A stretch of 53,363 nt of DNA from Alloascoidea africana (taxonomy: Eukaryota > Ascomycota > Alloascoideomycetes > Alloascoideales > Alloascoideaceae), in NCBI GenBank assembly GCA_030581615.1, contig JAKTTT010000093.1, positions 1 through 53,363 of the forward strand, written 5' to 3'. This document shows, piece after piece, positions 33,801 through 42,984 of the stretch; the first letter of the stretch is position 1, and the number at the start of each line of letters is the position of its first letter. Below the pieces are notes generated by a model, which was not told the origin of the DNA, did no database searches, and saw only the letters and a list, made by a program, of their open reading frames with translations. Made by a program: the position numbers and the translations under genes.

Positions 33801-34080
33801 TGGATTTGTCACCGTTTTCCCAGTTGTTTACATCCCTGGTCTTAACAAGACAGTTTTCAAGCATGGTCCAATCACCTGGGAATGGGCAGTCGCTATTGTG
33901 GCCTCAGTTTTGTTTGTCCTTGGCGCGGAGCTTTACAAGTGGATCAAACGAACCACATTGAAGAGATCTGATAAGGCACGCAACCCAGAATATGACCTTG
34001 AAAGGAACTCACCATTTGCAAAATATGCCTCATTCTCACGAACAACCACCATGGATAACGCAAACATTTTGAATATATAA
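30847..34080 (+). CDS. ENA1: ENA-type Na+/K+-exporting P-type ATPase (P2D)
   Basis: A 1077-residue P-type ATPase pumping Na+ (and K+ or Li+) out across the plasma membrane; it supports salt and alkaline tolerance. The open frame extends 15 codons upstream but without ATG, so the start is 30847 (MISQKQNEKV). Visible motifs are TGES (188-191), the phosphorylated Asp383 in CSDKTGTLTQ, KGA in VFTKGAVERV, MLTGDHPGTA (about 658) and TGDGVNDSPSLK (about 742). Membrane segments flank these as expected: two pairs before the phosphorylation site and about six after. The cytosolic loop carries the DDQDTEDETREKP insertion typical of fungal ENA proteins. An H+-ATPase (PMA1) is ruled out by length and motif context; a Ca-ATPase (PMR1) is less likely. 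Third-position C and G are frequent, as in AGC1. Confidence 0.95.
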   Translation: MISQKQNEKVDTYTVANSTLYDLTPYQLSIKRCEEAFETSIQFGLTKEQVQKLTESYGPNTLDGGGSASLYRVIINQVCNAMILVLIIAMCIAFGIKDWISGGVIAGVIGVNVIIGTIQEFNAEKTMDSLRSLSSPTARVIRNGNDETIPSQDVVPGDIVLVKVGDTIPADFRIVDSMNFETDEALLTGESLPISKSPNDVYDSETPVGDRLNMAFSSSIVTKGRATGIVTSTGMNTEIGVIATSLKGQNKNFRTVKRDEFGKARKRDYTAAILGTVKDGVGAFLGTTVGTPLHRRLAKLAIFLFGVAVLFAIVVMASQKFKVNKEVAIYAISVALSMIPSSLIVVLTITMAVGAKVMVTRNVIVRKLDSLEALGAVNDICSDKTGTLTQGKMVARKVWIPTIGTYIISKTKEPFNPTVGEASFSKFDPLDDQDTEDETREKPAVISFHDQIAERFQAWLKTATLANIATVSKMKTDEGEEWKAHGDPTEISIQVFTSRFGLPRTSLVEGDDPAFVHLAEYPFDSSIKRMSAIYRESSTGIVNVFTKGAVERVLRCCSHWYGDSTDNLSLDARTPMTEEIITRIEANMDALSKEGLRVLAFATKTAENGNEIDWATVDRAEVETGLTFLGLVGIYDPPREESRGAVKRCHKAGINVHMLTGDHPGTARAIAQEVGILPHNLYHYAQEVVDAMVMTAPQFDSLSDEEIDKLPVLPLVIARCAPNTKVRMIDALHRRDAFSAMTGDGVNDSPSLKRADVGIAMGISGSDVAKDASDIVLSDDNFASILNAVEEGRRMSENIQKFVLHLLSQNVAQAVYLLIGLVFQDRDGYSVFPLSPVEVLWIIMVTSCFPAMGLGLEVAEPDIMDRPPVDPKQGVFTWEVISDMIVYGLWMAVLCVASFVLVMYRDGSANFGLSCNEKYSSDCNDVFRGRSTTFAIMTWCSLLLAWEVINRKRSLFAMHPESETPYTQVFKDIWRNQFLFWSVIIGFVTVFPVVYIPGLNKTVFKHGPITWEWAVAIVASVLFVLGAELYKWIKRTTLKRSDKARNPEYDLERNSPFAKYASFSRTTTMDNANILNI

Positions 34081-34583
34081 TTGTATGGGCATCATTTTTG
34101 TTTTTTCTTGTGCTTTTTTTCAAATCTTTTTTGTTATTCCGAGTTCAGAGTCATTTACAATAACCTATCATCTTTGGTGCAGTGTGGGAAATAAATAAAA
34201 AAAGAGACACCACCACCCATTATCTCGTTTTGTTCTGTATCTAATATTTATATTGCTTTGTTATCCTTTGTTTTGGATTTTTATGGAAAACTTGCGGAAT
34301 CGAAGATATACACATGTAGATAACTATAGTATCTATAATAGCTGGCATTTTTGCATATTTTTAACCGAGTTGAGATCAGTTTTGCTGTCCCCGTTGTGGC
34401 GCAAGCGCATGTTAGTACCGCCGTTATTCCACAATCACGTGGGAACTAGTACAGACCGACCGGTACAAATTGGCCAAGAAGCAGTTCGAGGACATATAAT
34501 CAATACCACAGATAGTTCTTCTATTTTTTCCTTCTTCTTTTTTCTTTCTCTTTCCTACTATCCACTCCACTTTTGGTAGCAAC
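34081..34583. other. Intergenic between ENA and MTS1, 0.5 kb
   Basis: Holds the ENA 3' end (T runs) and the MTS1 promoter, ending in a pyrimidine-rich leader at about 34516-34572. No gene seen. Confidence 0.5.
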
Positions 34584-36254
34584 ATGACTTCACCTTCCTT
34601 TGAGTTTATCAAAACTCCCAATGCTCCGGTACAGGACCCTTCTTCGAAGGCGTCTGGAGTTCGGACCACAGATGTAAGTGCTGTACTCAATTGAAGTGCA
34701 CATGTGTCCCGTAACTTTTCGGCTATCCCGAAAAGCCGTTGTTTTTTTCAACCTGGCTTTTTCGCAATATCTATTGTTTTGGCACCTATTGGGCTTCCTC
34801 AATGCTTTGTACTTTACTAACCCGTTTGTGAAAAGTATCCCGCTATTAAAAACGCTCCTCTGCCAGCGGATGGTCCAGGCTCCCGACAGTTCTCCAATGT
34901 TCTCCTAGGTGCACTTTTAGCCGGTGTTCCTTGGTTCGTTTCCCGGAAACTAGGAGGTGGGTTCAAGACTTGGATCTTTTTCGCAATTGTGTTTGCGCTT
35001 CCTATTCTCCTAGCGTTTTGGACCTTGCTCTCGTCCTATTCGCCAAGGCTTAATGAAAAGGCTAAGCTACCGAACAGAGGCGTTGAGTACTATCTCGACT
35101 TCAAGGATCCCAACTTGAAAAAATTGTATCGTGGTGATAACAAGATCCCAATGGAGACCTTCCAGGAGCTGTTTTTCGACGGGAAGGTTACGTTTAAAGG
35201 AGACGCTCTTGACGTGTTGGAATACCGCCATGACTGGGCCAGTTTCAGATTCACATGGGGACTGTTCAAGTTCTTTCTTTTTGGAATGATTCCGGAAGTC
35301 ATTTTACACACCAGGTCCCAGGATGAAGAACAAGTCCGAGACCATTATGACCGTGGTGATGATTTCTACTCTTGGTTTCTTGGTCCCCGTATGATTTATA
35401 CCAGTGGGCTTATTTCGGACATTACAAGAGAAGAGTCTCTGGAGGAATTGCAGGACAACAAGCTCAGAGTCGTTTGTGAGAAAATTGACTTGCAAAAGGG
35501 AGAAAGACTCCTCGATCTGGGCTGTGGTTGGGGTACTCTTGCTGCCTACGCCTCTAGCGTCTATGGTGCTCAGGTTACTGGAATAACTCTGGGAAAGAAC
35601 CAAACTGTCTGGGGAAACAATGCATTGGCCGAAAAAGGAATTTCCGAATCTCAATCCAGAATTCTCTGTTCAGACTATAGAGATACGCCTGTCCCCGAGG
35701 GCAAGTATAACAAGATTACTTGCTTGGAAATGGCTGAGCATGTTGGAATCCGCAAGTTTGGAAGCTTCCTTACTCAAGTATACGAAATGCTGGACGATGA
35801 TGGTATTTTTTACTTGCAATACGCAGGTCTGAGAAAATCTTGGCAATACGAAGATCTTATCTGGGGCCTCTTTATGAACAAGTACATCTTTCCCGGTGCA
35901 GATGCTTCGACTCCTCTTGGCTGGGTCGTTGACAAGCTTGAAGGTGCTGGATTTGAAATCACTAACATTGACACCATTGGCGTCCATTATTCCGCCACCT
36001 TGTGGCGCTGGTATAGAAACTGGATTGCTAACAAGCCTAAAGTGATCGCCAAGTATGGTCAGAGATGGTACAACATTTGGGAATTCTTTTTGGCCTCCTC
36101 TACAATCATCTCTCGTCAAGGTTCTGCAACCTGCTTCCAAATCGTCTTGAGAAAGAACCTGAACAGCACCCATAGAGTTGAGTATGTACCTAAACAGTCA
36201 GGTCTCTTGAAGCCCCTTGAAAAGGGAACCACCAAATGGGTAAAGGAAGACTAA
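34584..36254 (+). CDS. MTS1: Sphingolipid C9-methyltransferase
   Basis: Two exons, 34584-34673 and 34836-36254, give 502 residues. The 162-nt intron (GTAAGT...TACTAAC...AAG, phase 0) is the longest in the window. The enzyme adds the C9 methyl group to the sphingoid base of fungal glucosylceramides using S-adenosylmethionine, in the ER. After two N-terminal membrane segments (LLGALLAGVPWFV; WIFFAIVFALPILLAFWTLL), the cyclopropane-synthase-like domain shows YDRGDDFYSWFLGPRMIYTSG and the SAM loop LLDLGCGWGTLAAYA (about 254-268), then TCLEMAEHVGIRKF. Length and the N-terminal membrane anchors match the fungal C9-methyltransferases, not bacterial CFA synthase. S. cerevisiae lacks it because it makes no glucosylceramide. 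It converges on the DnaJ gene with 169 bp between stop codons. Confidence 0.94.
34715..34735 (+). repeat. Perfect hairpin inside the MTS1 intron
   Basis: CTTTTCGG (34715-34722) and CCGAAAAG (34728-34735) form an 8-bp stem with a 5-nt loop, between donor and branch site of the long intron. Such a stem could shorten the effective donor-to-branch distance; this is inference. Confidence 0.6.
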
Positions 36255-36423
36255 AAAGAGGTTGTGTCAAATGACCAATTTTTATGACAAACTATTCTAG
36301 GATCTTGCATATCTCAAGTTTCTCTTCCCTTTTATCTCTCCCTTTTTTTTTTTGTATTATTAGGGCAAGCAAGAGCAAAATATATATTGTGTATACAAAA
36401 TTGTAGTGTTGTCACATTTCTTT

Positions 36424-37968
36424 TCATTGCTTTTTAGTTCCACCTTGATTCCAACATACTTCAGCCACCAATTCCTCAAATGCCATCCGCTGTTTCTCTT
36501 CGGCTTCTGTTCGGCTTGTTTCTAGAAAAACTTGCCCAACAATTACAAGCCCCTCAGCACGTTCTATTCGTTTCGTATTACTGACCTCTGGATCGTTGAG
36601 AACTTTGTCGCAAACCTCTCTAATAATCCCTTGGATTTCCAACCTTGTTCCTAACCAAGCAGCATTGAGCACTTTACCAAGAGCATCTCTCTCGAATTGA
36701 CCTTCATTTGGTTTCGTGGATGTGCTATTGGTTTTGTTATCTTTTTTACTGGAGCTGGGACTGGAGTTGGGACTGGGCCTTGAGCTGGAGCTGGACTCCT
36801 TCATAGTCAACAGTCGCTTCTCTTCAGCCTGTCTCTTGTTCAACATACTTTCTAAAGTATTTTGGGCCTCAAGTGCGCACGATAGAGTCCGAAAAGTATC
36901 AGCAACAACTTCACTCTTCTCCTTCAACGTGCTGTAGATCCCACTACCCCATCCGAATCCCCAAGGAGTGCTGGCCCGTGTCAATAACGCTTTTGCCTTG
37001 TCTACGTATATCTTGCCTACTGTGTGCAAGATCTCAACGCCAAAGGAGGCCATTTTCAAACTCTCCGCTTCAAATCTGATCTTTTCCCGGAAGGAATACT
37101 CCACATCGGGCTGCTTATCTGTTTCTGTCCAGATGCAGAGCTTTGAAACCAGCGTTGTTGCGAGCTTGTTTATTCTCTCTTTTCGAACTATTGCCTGTTC
37201 TGCTTCATATTTCTCCATCACTGTCTCTTTCTTTTTTGAACTCTTGTTTTTCCCCGTCTGTTGTGAATTATCGTTGCCATCCGTTATTCTAGCTTGTGCC
37301 TCTTCGCTTTTAAAGGGGAAACCAGGGAAGATTACTTGCTGTCCTTTAAACTGGTAATTACTTGCTTCTGCCGCTTTCGAGAGATCTTTCAAAAGATTTA
37401 ATTCTCCAATTCTACAGTCTTGTTGTTAGTAGCATAGAGAAACGTACTATCACAACCACTCACACATCAGTAAATGCAGGTCCACCAAAGATCATGATGA
37501 AAAACTCGTTTGCATCCTCTGTCGTTTTTGCTGTTAGTTAAATGAAGGAGCGTAAGATCCAAAATATAATTGAACATACCAAATCCCGTTGAAGGAATTG
37601 CGTTTTCCTTCCCATGTTGGTCGTACTGCTCTCGTAGCTCTGCATTGCTAAGCACTAACAACGGTCCCAATTAGTATTTCCTCTCGTTATCTATTCATTT
37701 TGATTCTTTAATTACCTTGGTAAGCTTCACCGATCTACATACAAACGCAGGAACAGAGTTTGGTGGGTTAGTGCCAAATACTCGCTTCTAAGAAGCATGG
37801 GAAACTAACAGCTTGGAATTTTTCTCCTGCTTGTGGATCATCTGGATTTTTGTCTGGGTGATTCAAAATGGCCTGGTTCTTATACGCCTTTTTGATCTCC
37901 AGTAATGTGGCATCCTGATCGAGCCCTAGTATCTCGTAGTATGAAGCAGAAGCGCCAAACGACGGCAT
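36424..37968 (-). CDS. CAJ1: DnaJ/Hsp40 co-chaperone with DnaJ-X domain (Caj1/Djp1-like), five exons
   Basis: Exons 37968-37810, 37734-37716, 37654-37580, 37518-37464 and 37411-36424 give 431 residues. Introns are 75, 61, 61 and 52 nt with donors GTTAGT, GTAATT, GTATGT and GTGAGT; several have CTAAC branch sites. Exon 2 is only 19 nt and encodes IGEAYQ inside the J domain. The J domain has the HPD motif at 37-39, needed to stimulate Hsp70 ATPase. The join ANEFFIMIFGGPAF then IGELNLLK is the normal continuation in Caj1/Djp1, and FGVEILHTVGKIYVDKAKALL belongs to the DnaJ-X domain. Length equals Djp1 (432), a cytosolic factor for peroxisomal import, and exceeds Caj1 (391); the choice between them is open. 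Confidence 0.9.
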
Positions 37969-38238
37969 TTTATTAGTACGAGCTGGAAAAACACTAAAAA
38001 AAACAAAAGAATGTGTGCTACAAGAAGAAGAGAGATTGTAAGTCACGGCGTTGCCCCCTCGCCTCTCGCCCCTGGACAGGAGAGACGGATGCACTTCGTT
38101 GGTCAAGCGATGATGGTGCGACTCTACTTTTTCCCTTTCCAACCCCGCTCATATTACACAGTCAACTAATTCCGGTGGAAGCACAATTGCTTTGGTTCTC
38201 TTATTTTTATTTTTATTTTTATTCATTTTATGGACAAC

Positions 38239-40303
38239 TTATGCAAACCTATTTCTCGTCTTAATCTTCCTATTCTTTTTGTTGTGCTTCTTTGAAGAGC
38301 TACTACCACCAGAAGCCGAGTGGAATGGTGCCTTTTGAATGCCCTTGTAGGAATCCATCGAAAAGAATTCTTTATCCAGCTCGGACCCGAGAGATTCGTC
38401 ATTTGCGTCATAAAAAATATCACCTTCTCCAGTAGCTGCATCCTTCCTCTTTTCGCCCTTCACGTCGTTTCGGCGGTGTCGGCTGAACGTTAAATTCTTA
38501 AGATCTTTGGCCAAATCAATCTCTGAAATGTCAACTCCATTGTCGTTGGCTGCCTGTTTCAATTGTTTTTGTCTGGTGTCATCCAGATGCGCAAAATCGT
38601 ATAGCTTTTCATTAAACTTTGCCCCACTATCTGGATAGTTCGGAGGCGGGAAAACGTAAAGAAGCTTGCCATTGACATAATCCTTCAGAATGACTCTAGA
38701 AGCACGAGATTCATCTGGAGCGCCGAAACCGGTTCGCATAAATCCACGAGCTTTCGCATAGGCCGAGAGCAGGTCGTAGGCGCCAACCTGAGAAACGCCA
38801 TTTGAATCGATGGCTTTGGGAGAGTTGATTACAATGCCGTACAAGGCCTCAAGAAAGTGCTTCGGTATTCGCTGACACACAAGCTCCGAGGGTCCAGTAA
38901 ACTCTCTTAGTTGGTCGATAGGAAGAACACCGTTACACACTAAATCTGCTTTTGTGGAAGAAAAATTGGGGAAGACTAAACCTGGACAATCACATAATAC
39001 AATAGTTGGCGATAGCACAATTGTTTGAAAATGTTTTGTCTTTCCTGGTGTCGCGGAAACAGAAACTTTCTTTGATCCGATCAGAGCGTTGATTGTAGAC
39101 GATTTGCCAACATTGGGATAGCCAACAAGACCGATTTGAAGCTTGTCCGTGCGAACCGACAGAGGTGCTTCACGGATAAACAGAGATTCTAACTCGGAAA
39201 TCGTCAAGATCCGAGTAGGATCATCATTAGATTCCCCAGACACGGATTTCTCTTCTTTTTGGTCGTGTGCCTGTTCTTGCTCTAGCGCTTCCTCCAATGC
39301 CTTGTTTGCAGTTTTGGCACTAAAGAATGCATAATTGATATCGTTCTCTTTAAAATACTTTGCCCACCATTCTCTCTGCTCCTGTGTAAGCAAATCGCTC
39401 TTATTTATAAGCAACAGGTTCCTTTTCGGGTCCTGGTCTGTTGAAATCTCCAAGACATACTTGACCAGGTCTTTGGATCTGAAAAACATAGGATTTCTGG
39501 CGTCCACAATTTGCACAATCAACTGTGACCGCTCTACAACTCGCCATAACTGCCTCCAAATTTCCAAATTTCTCTCGAACGGAGTAAGTAAAAGGGGGCT
39601 TTGTGCAGGCGATAGTTTCCCATTTAGTGTTCCTTCTGAAAGAATTGCTAGACTTCTTCGCCAATTCAAAAAGGCCTCGTTCTCCATCCGCTTCAGCTCG
39701 GTGCTCGTAGTTGTCTTATCCCACTTGGGTCTTCTAGGAATAGTAAGGCAATACTCAAATTTATTGTGCAGTAATCGCATTCTTTCCTCTTCTTCCTCTG
39801 ATAAAAGATAAATATTCTTACGTGCAACCTTGTTACTGGCCACAGCGGAATTAATCTGTGCCCGGCTTCCTTCTTCGTCGTCATCTTCATCGTAGTAATC
39901 GTCGCCTGCCTCTTCATATTCATCGATTGCCCCAGTGCTCTGAATCACACGTATATTACGACTTCTCTCTGTTTCAAAATTCACACTGGCCAGTTCAGCA
40001 GTGTTTAAAAACTCATCCAGAGAACTTTCTTGGGTGACACTGTCCATTCCATAACCCTCTTTCCTATGATCATCTGTCGTAAATCTGAGCTCTCCATCCG
40101 GAAGGTACTCTACTCTGTTCTTCTTGAACTTGCTGTTGATTAAACCTTTACCAAGACCCACTGTATTATTGTTCTTTGTCTTTAGATTTGGCTTTGGGCC
40201 TTTGGGAGCCCGCCACTTTCCATTTACCATAGGCTGCAGTAACAATTAGTTAGATTCTGTACCATCACGACAGTTGCGTTGAAAAACGTATGTTACTAAC
40301 CAT
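38239..40303 (-). CDS. LSG1: Circularly permuted GTPase Lsg1 (60S export-factor release)
   Basis: Two exons: an exon coding only for the ATG (40303-40301) and 40233-38239, giving 665 residues. The 67-nt intron has donor GTTAGT, branch CTAAC and acceptor CAG. It yields MPMVNGKWRAPKGPKP, close to the family start; a start at the next ATG (40227... VNGKW) would lose little, so the tiny exon is likely but not proven. Lsg1 is a cytoplasmic GTPase that releases Nmd3 from new 60S subunits. The G motifs are in permuted order: NKSDLL (about 278) comes before GYPNVGKSS (about 372) and DCPGLV (about 416). Family segments EYLPDGELRFTTDDH and SVTQESSLDEFLNTAELA are near the N-terminus, and the C-terminus is basic. 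Confidence 0.92.
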
Positions 40304-42667
40304 TTTGAATTTTTGATGATATTTCGTGATGATGAACAAGAGATGAAAAAAGGTTATTTTATTTTGGCGGAATACTTACCCTACCCTTAGATTGATAATC
40401 AAGTCACATGACATATATGTGCGGTGTTTTTTTACCATAACCAGAAATGCCATTGCTCCTTGATGGACCAAAGAGGAATAACAGCAGCGCTATGATCAGG
40501 TTTGTGATAAATTTTATGAATTCATCATCTTTGATGAAACATATGAATTCAAGTTTAGATATAATGTTATGCTTTTATAATTGCTTAGCTAGTTTTACTG
40601 TTATTAACTTGTATGCTTTGTTACAACATACTGTTCAAGCATGGCAATTTAAGGTGCGTCCTCTAGTCACTTGCTGTTGAGGATGAAGATGTCATGAAAT
40701 GTAACAAACCCAGGTGGTACCAATAGGCAACCGGGCTGTAAAGACAGAGTCGTAATGTGGACATGTAAAAGGGGTATATCCCCACTAAGAAGTCAATCAC
40801 TGAGCTAGACGACGCTGTACTGCTCAGCAGCTAGCGACTAGAAGACACACCTTACATTTTGGAGGACGCTCCCGGTTATGAATCCCAGAATGAAGGTTAA
40901 ACAACTTTTGGAAGAGTCAGCTGAATCGCTAAAGAACAGGGATCTAACTACATATTTAGCTATAGACTGAGCTTACTCAGAACGGATAACAGCTGACTCC
41001 TAACTTGTCGGAATTTCTACAATTAATACAATAAACCTCTGCTTTGATAAAACACGATTCTTCTCGTCGTTGTGCAATTTTCTGTCTCAATAAGTTTTGG
41101 CTTATCATTTTTGGAATTTTATTTTTCGCAATTCCCATGCTTTTTATTGCTTTGATTTCTTTCAAAATATTTGGATATGACATACTTGAGCAGATCGTTA
41201 TGTTCCTTTGCATTTTTTGCTATTCTTTCTGACATAAAGAAATTTGCAAGTTGTAAGTCGGCCATACCAAAGATGGCAAGCAATGAAGATAACGGTTTCA
41301 ATAATAAGTTATTAGATTTTAAACTAAATTGTATCCACAGCAACGGAGTTTGGCTTGAATAGTTCAGTGAAAATTTCTGGAGTGGCACAGCCCTGTCGTA
41401 GTTGTTGAGAACTTTATATAGCCCTTTTATTGCCAAAATATGAGAGTTTCATTTCCATCATCCGATTAGTTGGATGGAAACAAAAATTACGAGGAAACAG
41501 AAAACGGATATTTGGTTAATGAAAATATGATGAGTGTTAGGACTCGGGTGCCCTAACAATGAGCAAACAAATCTTCAAGAAAATGGAATTTATTTCGTTG
41601 ATGGCCAACTATCTGCTACAGACCACGCAACATTTTTCCAGTTGCTAACTGGCCTGTATTTCCGTAAGTCTGGGTTTTTTTGTGATGAAGCTGCGTCGAT
41701 TACGATATCTTTGAAACTACAGCTTTGTTATAATGAGATGACTCATCACACACGAAGACTGTCTTACCACATTTAGAAAATATATGTAGTTCTGTCTATA
41801 TAAGAAGAGCCTTTCTCTCATTTCTAATAAATCAAGCTTTTTACAGACTATTTTCACGGACCAAACTCCTAACAACTAGATTCTGTCATCTAGCGACTAT
41901 ATCAAGCTTGGCATTAAAAACCAAAGAAAGAAAACGATCTGTTAAATCATTTAGCAATGAAAATGTTTGATCCAAAAAACGACTATTCACAAAATTTATA
42001 AGTGTGTAGTTCAAATTCATGAACCTTTCATTGAATATGTTGTCGACATACATAGATACCAAAATCAAAGTGAAAATACTACGTCTCATAAAACTCCAAA
42101 ATCTTAAAATCTGTAAAGGAACTCCTATTTCGCCATTATCAACTTTTCTTTTATTCCTTTACTTTACAAGATTCTATTTAGATTTGTCTGTTTGTTTTTA
42201 AAGAACCTAGTTAAAGATCTGCTTGATCATTCATGTCTTTATTGGGATATCCCGGAATTCTTCAATAGATTCTCGATATACTCAACGATTCCCACTATTT
42301 TATTGAATCTATTTTGTAGATGACTTGGGTGTTATAAGAAAATATAAAGCAGGGATATTCCCTTTATTTTGAGAGAAAACGAATTAATATTCTATAAGCA
42401 ATCTCCTCCAATTAGCATCTTTACAGTCCGATTGCTATTATGTTTGTTGTTCTGTTTCTGTTTCTGAATATAGGTGCTTCAGGTAGAGATTTTCAAGAAA
42501 CTTCAGTGAAAGGAACTTGTTGAAGTTTCTAACTGTCTCCTCTACCTACAAGCAAACAAAAGAAATAGAAAGAAGCCTAAAGAAAGTTAAAAGAAGTTAC
42601 CAACGTCACAAATGGAATGTTCTATGTGATTCCATGGGCCAGGCTTCGCTGGTTCTCTTACAATGAT
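40304..42667. other. Gene desert before tRNA-Gly, 2.4 kb, AT-rich
   Basis: No supportable protein gene. It holds a solo LTR at 41535-41874 (own entry) and a possible older repeat tail, AATAAACCTCTG at 41029-41040, shared with 52471 region. Frames such as 40447-40680, 41119-41436 and 41886-42089 are AT-rich and unlike any family I know. Confidence 0.55.
41535..41874 (+). mobile_element. Solo LTR, Ty1/copia-like or unclassified (fossil)
   Basis: A 340-bp block starts TGTTAGG and ends CCTAACA, a perfect 7-bp terminal inverted repeat with the TG...CA ends of LTRs. It holds a TATA box (TATATAAG, 41797-41804) and, 22 bp further, AATAAA (41826-41831), in the U3-R-U5 order. No element body or second copy is present, so it looks like a solo LTR. 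The flanking bases (ATGAG and ACTAG) are not identical, so the target duplication is lost or diverged, suggesting an old insertion. Family cannot be fixed. Confidence 0.6.
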
Positions 42668-42693
42668 TGTGAGAGAACAGAACCTCTGTTCTG
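42652..42693 (+). repeat. Two consecutive hairpins at the LTR head upstream of tRNA-Gly
   Basis: Hairpin A: 42652-42664 pairs with 42666-42678 around one base, 12 of 13 positions. Hairpin B: CAGAAC (42678-42683) pairs with GTTCTG (42688-42693) over a 4-nt loop. The equivalent B stem near tRNA-Val is CAGAGC/GCTCTG, a compensating change. Confidence 0.6.
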
Positions 42694-42798
42694 AACCCTC
42701 AAGATTATGGCTGGTTCAGAGGATTAGGATAGCTTTGGAAGCTTCGTGAAAGAAGCTTGGATTTAGAAGGGGATAATGTAAGAATTGTGATTTTCACA
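42668..42798 (+). mobile_element. Solo LTR of the tRNA-associated family, 12 bp upstream of tRNA-Gly (fossil)
   Basis: A 131-bp block begins TGTGAGAGAACAGA and ends TTTTCACA, 12 bp before the tRNA-Gly 5' end. Its first ~32 and last ~21 bases match the LTR beside tRNA-Val (52830-53020) at about 80%, in the same orientation toward the tRNA; the middle differs and is shorter, so one copy has lost or gained internal sequence. Flanking bases (ATGAT, AAGAA) show no duplication. Position beside a Pol III start resembles Ty3 sigma elements. Confidence 0.6.
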
Positions 42799-42810
42799 AA
42801 GAAAAAATTC

Positions 42811-42882
42811 GGGTGGTTAGTGTAGTGGTTATCATACTTGCCTTCCAAGCAAGTGACAGGGGTTCGATTCTCCTACCACTCA
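42811..42882 (+). tRNA. tRNA-Gly (anticodon TCC)
   Basis: The cloverleaf can be drawn by eye: acceptor GGGTGGT with ACCACTC (42875-42881; one G-T pair at position 2, also found in yeast tRNA-Gly-UCC), anticodon stem CTTGC/GCAAG around loop CTTCCAA (anticodon TCC), and T arm AGGGG-TTCGATT-CTCCT. Position 42882 is the discriminator A. No intron. The B box GGTTCGATTC is intact, and a T5 Pol III terminator follows at once. Confidence 0.95.
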
Positions 42883-42984
42883 TTTTTGTTCCAGACATTC
42901 GTTTTGTTACCCGGTCTCACATTTTTTTTCAGGTTTTGACTTTGAGAGCACTAACTACACTTCTTATCGAGTGAAATCTTTAAG

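Noticed and set aside
40737-40855. Possible LTR from TGTAAAG to CCTTACA in the desert before tRNA-Gly
   Set aside because: Ends match only loosely, no TATA, no flank duplication and no clear similarity to the other LTRs.
42812-42880. G-T pair at position 2-71 of tRNA-Gly as a sign of a pseudogene
   Set aside because: The same pair occurs in yeast tRNA-Gly-UCC; stems and boxes are intact.
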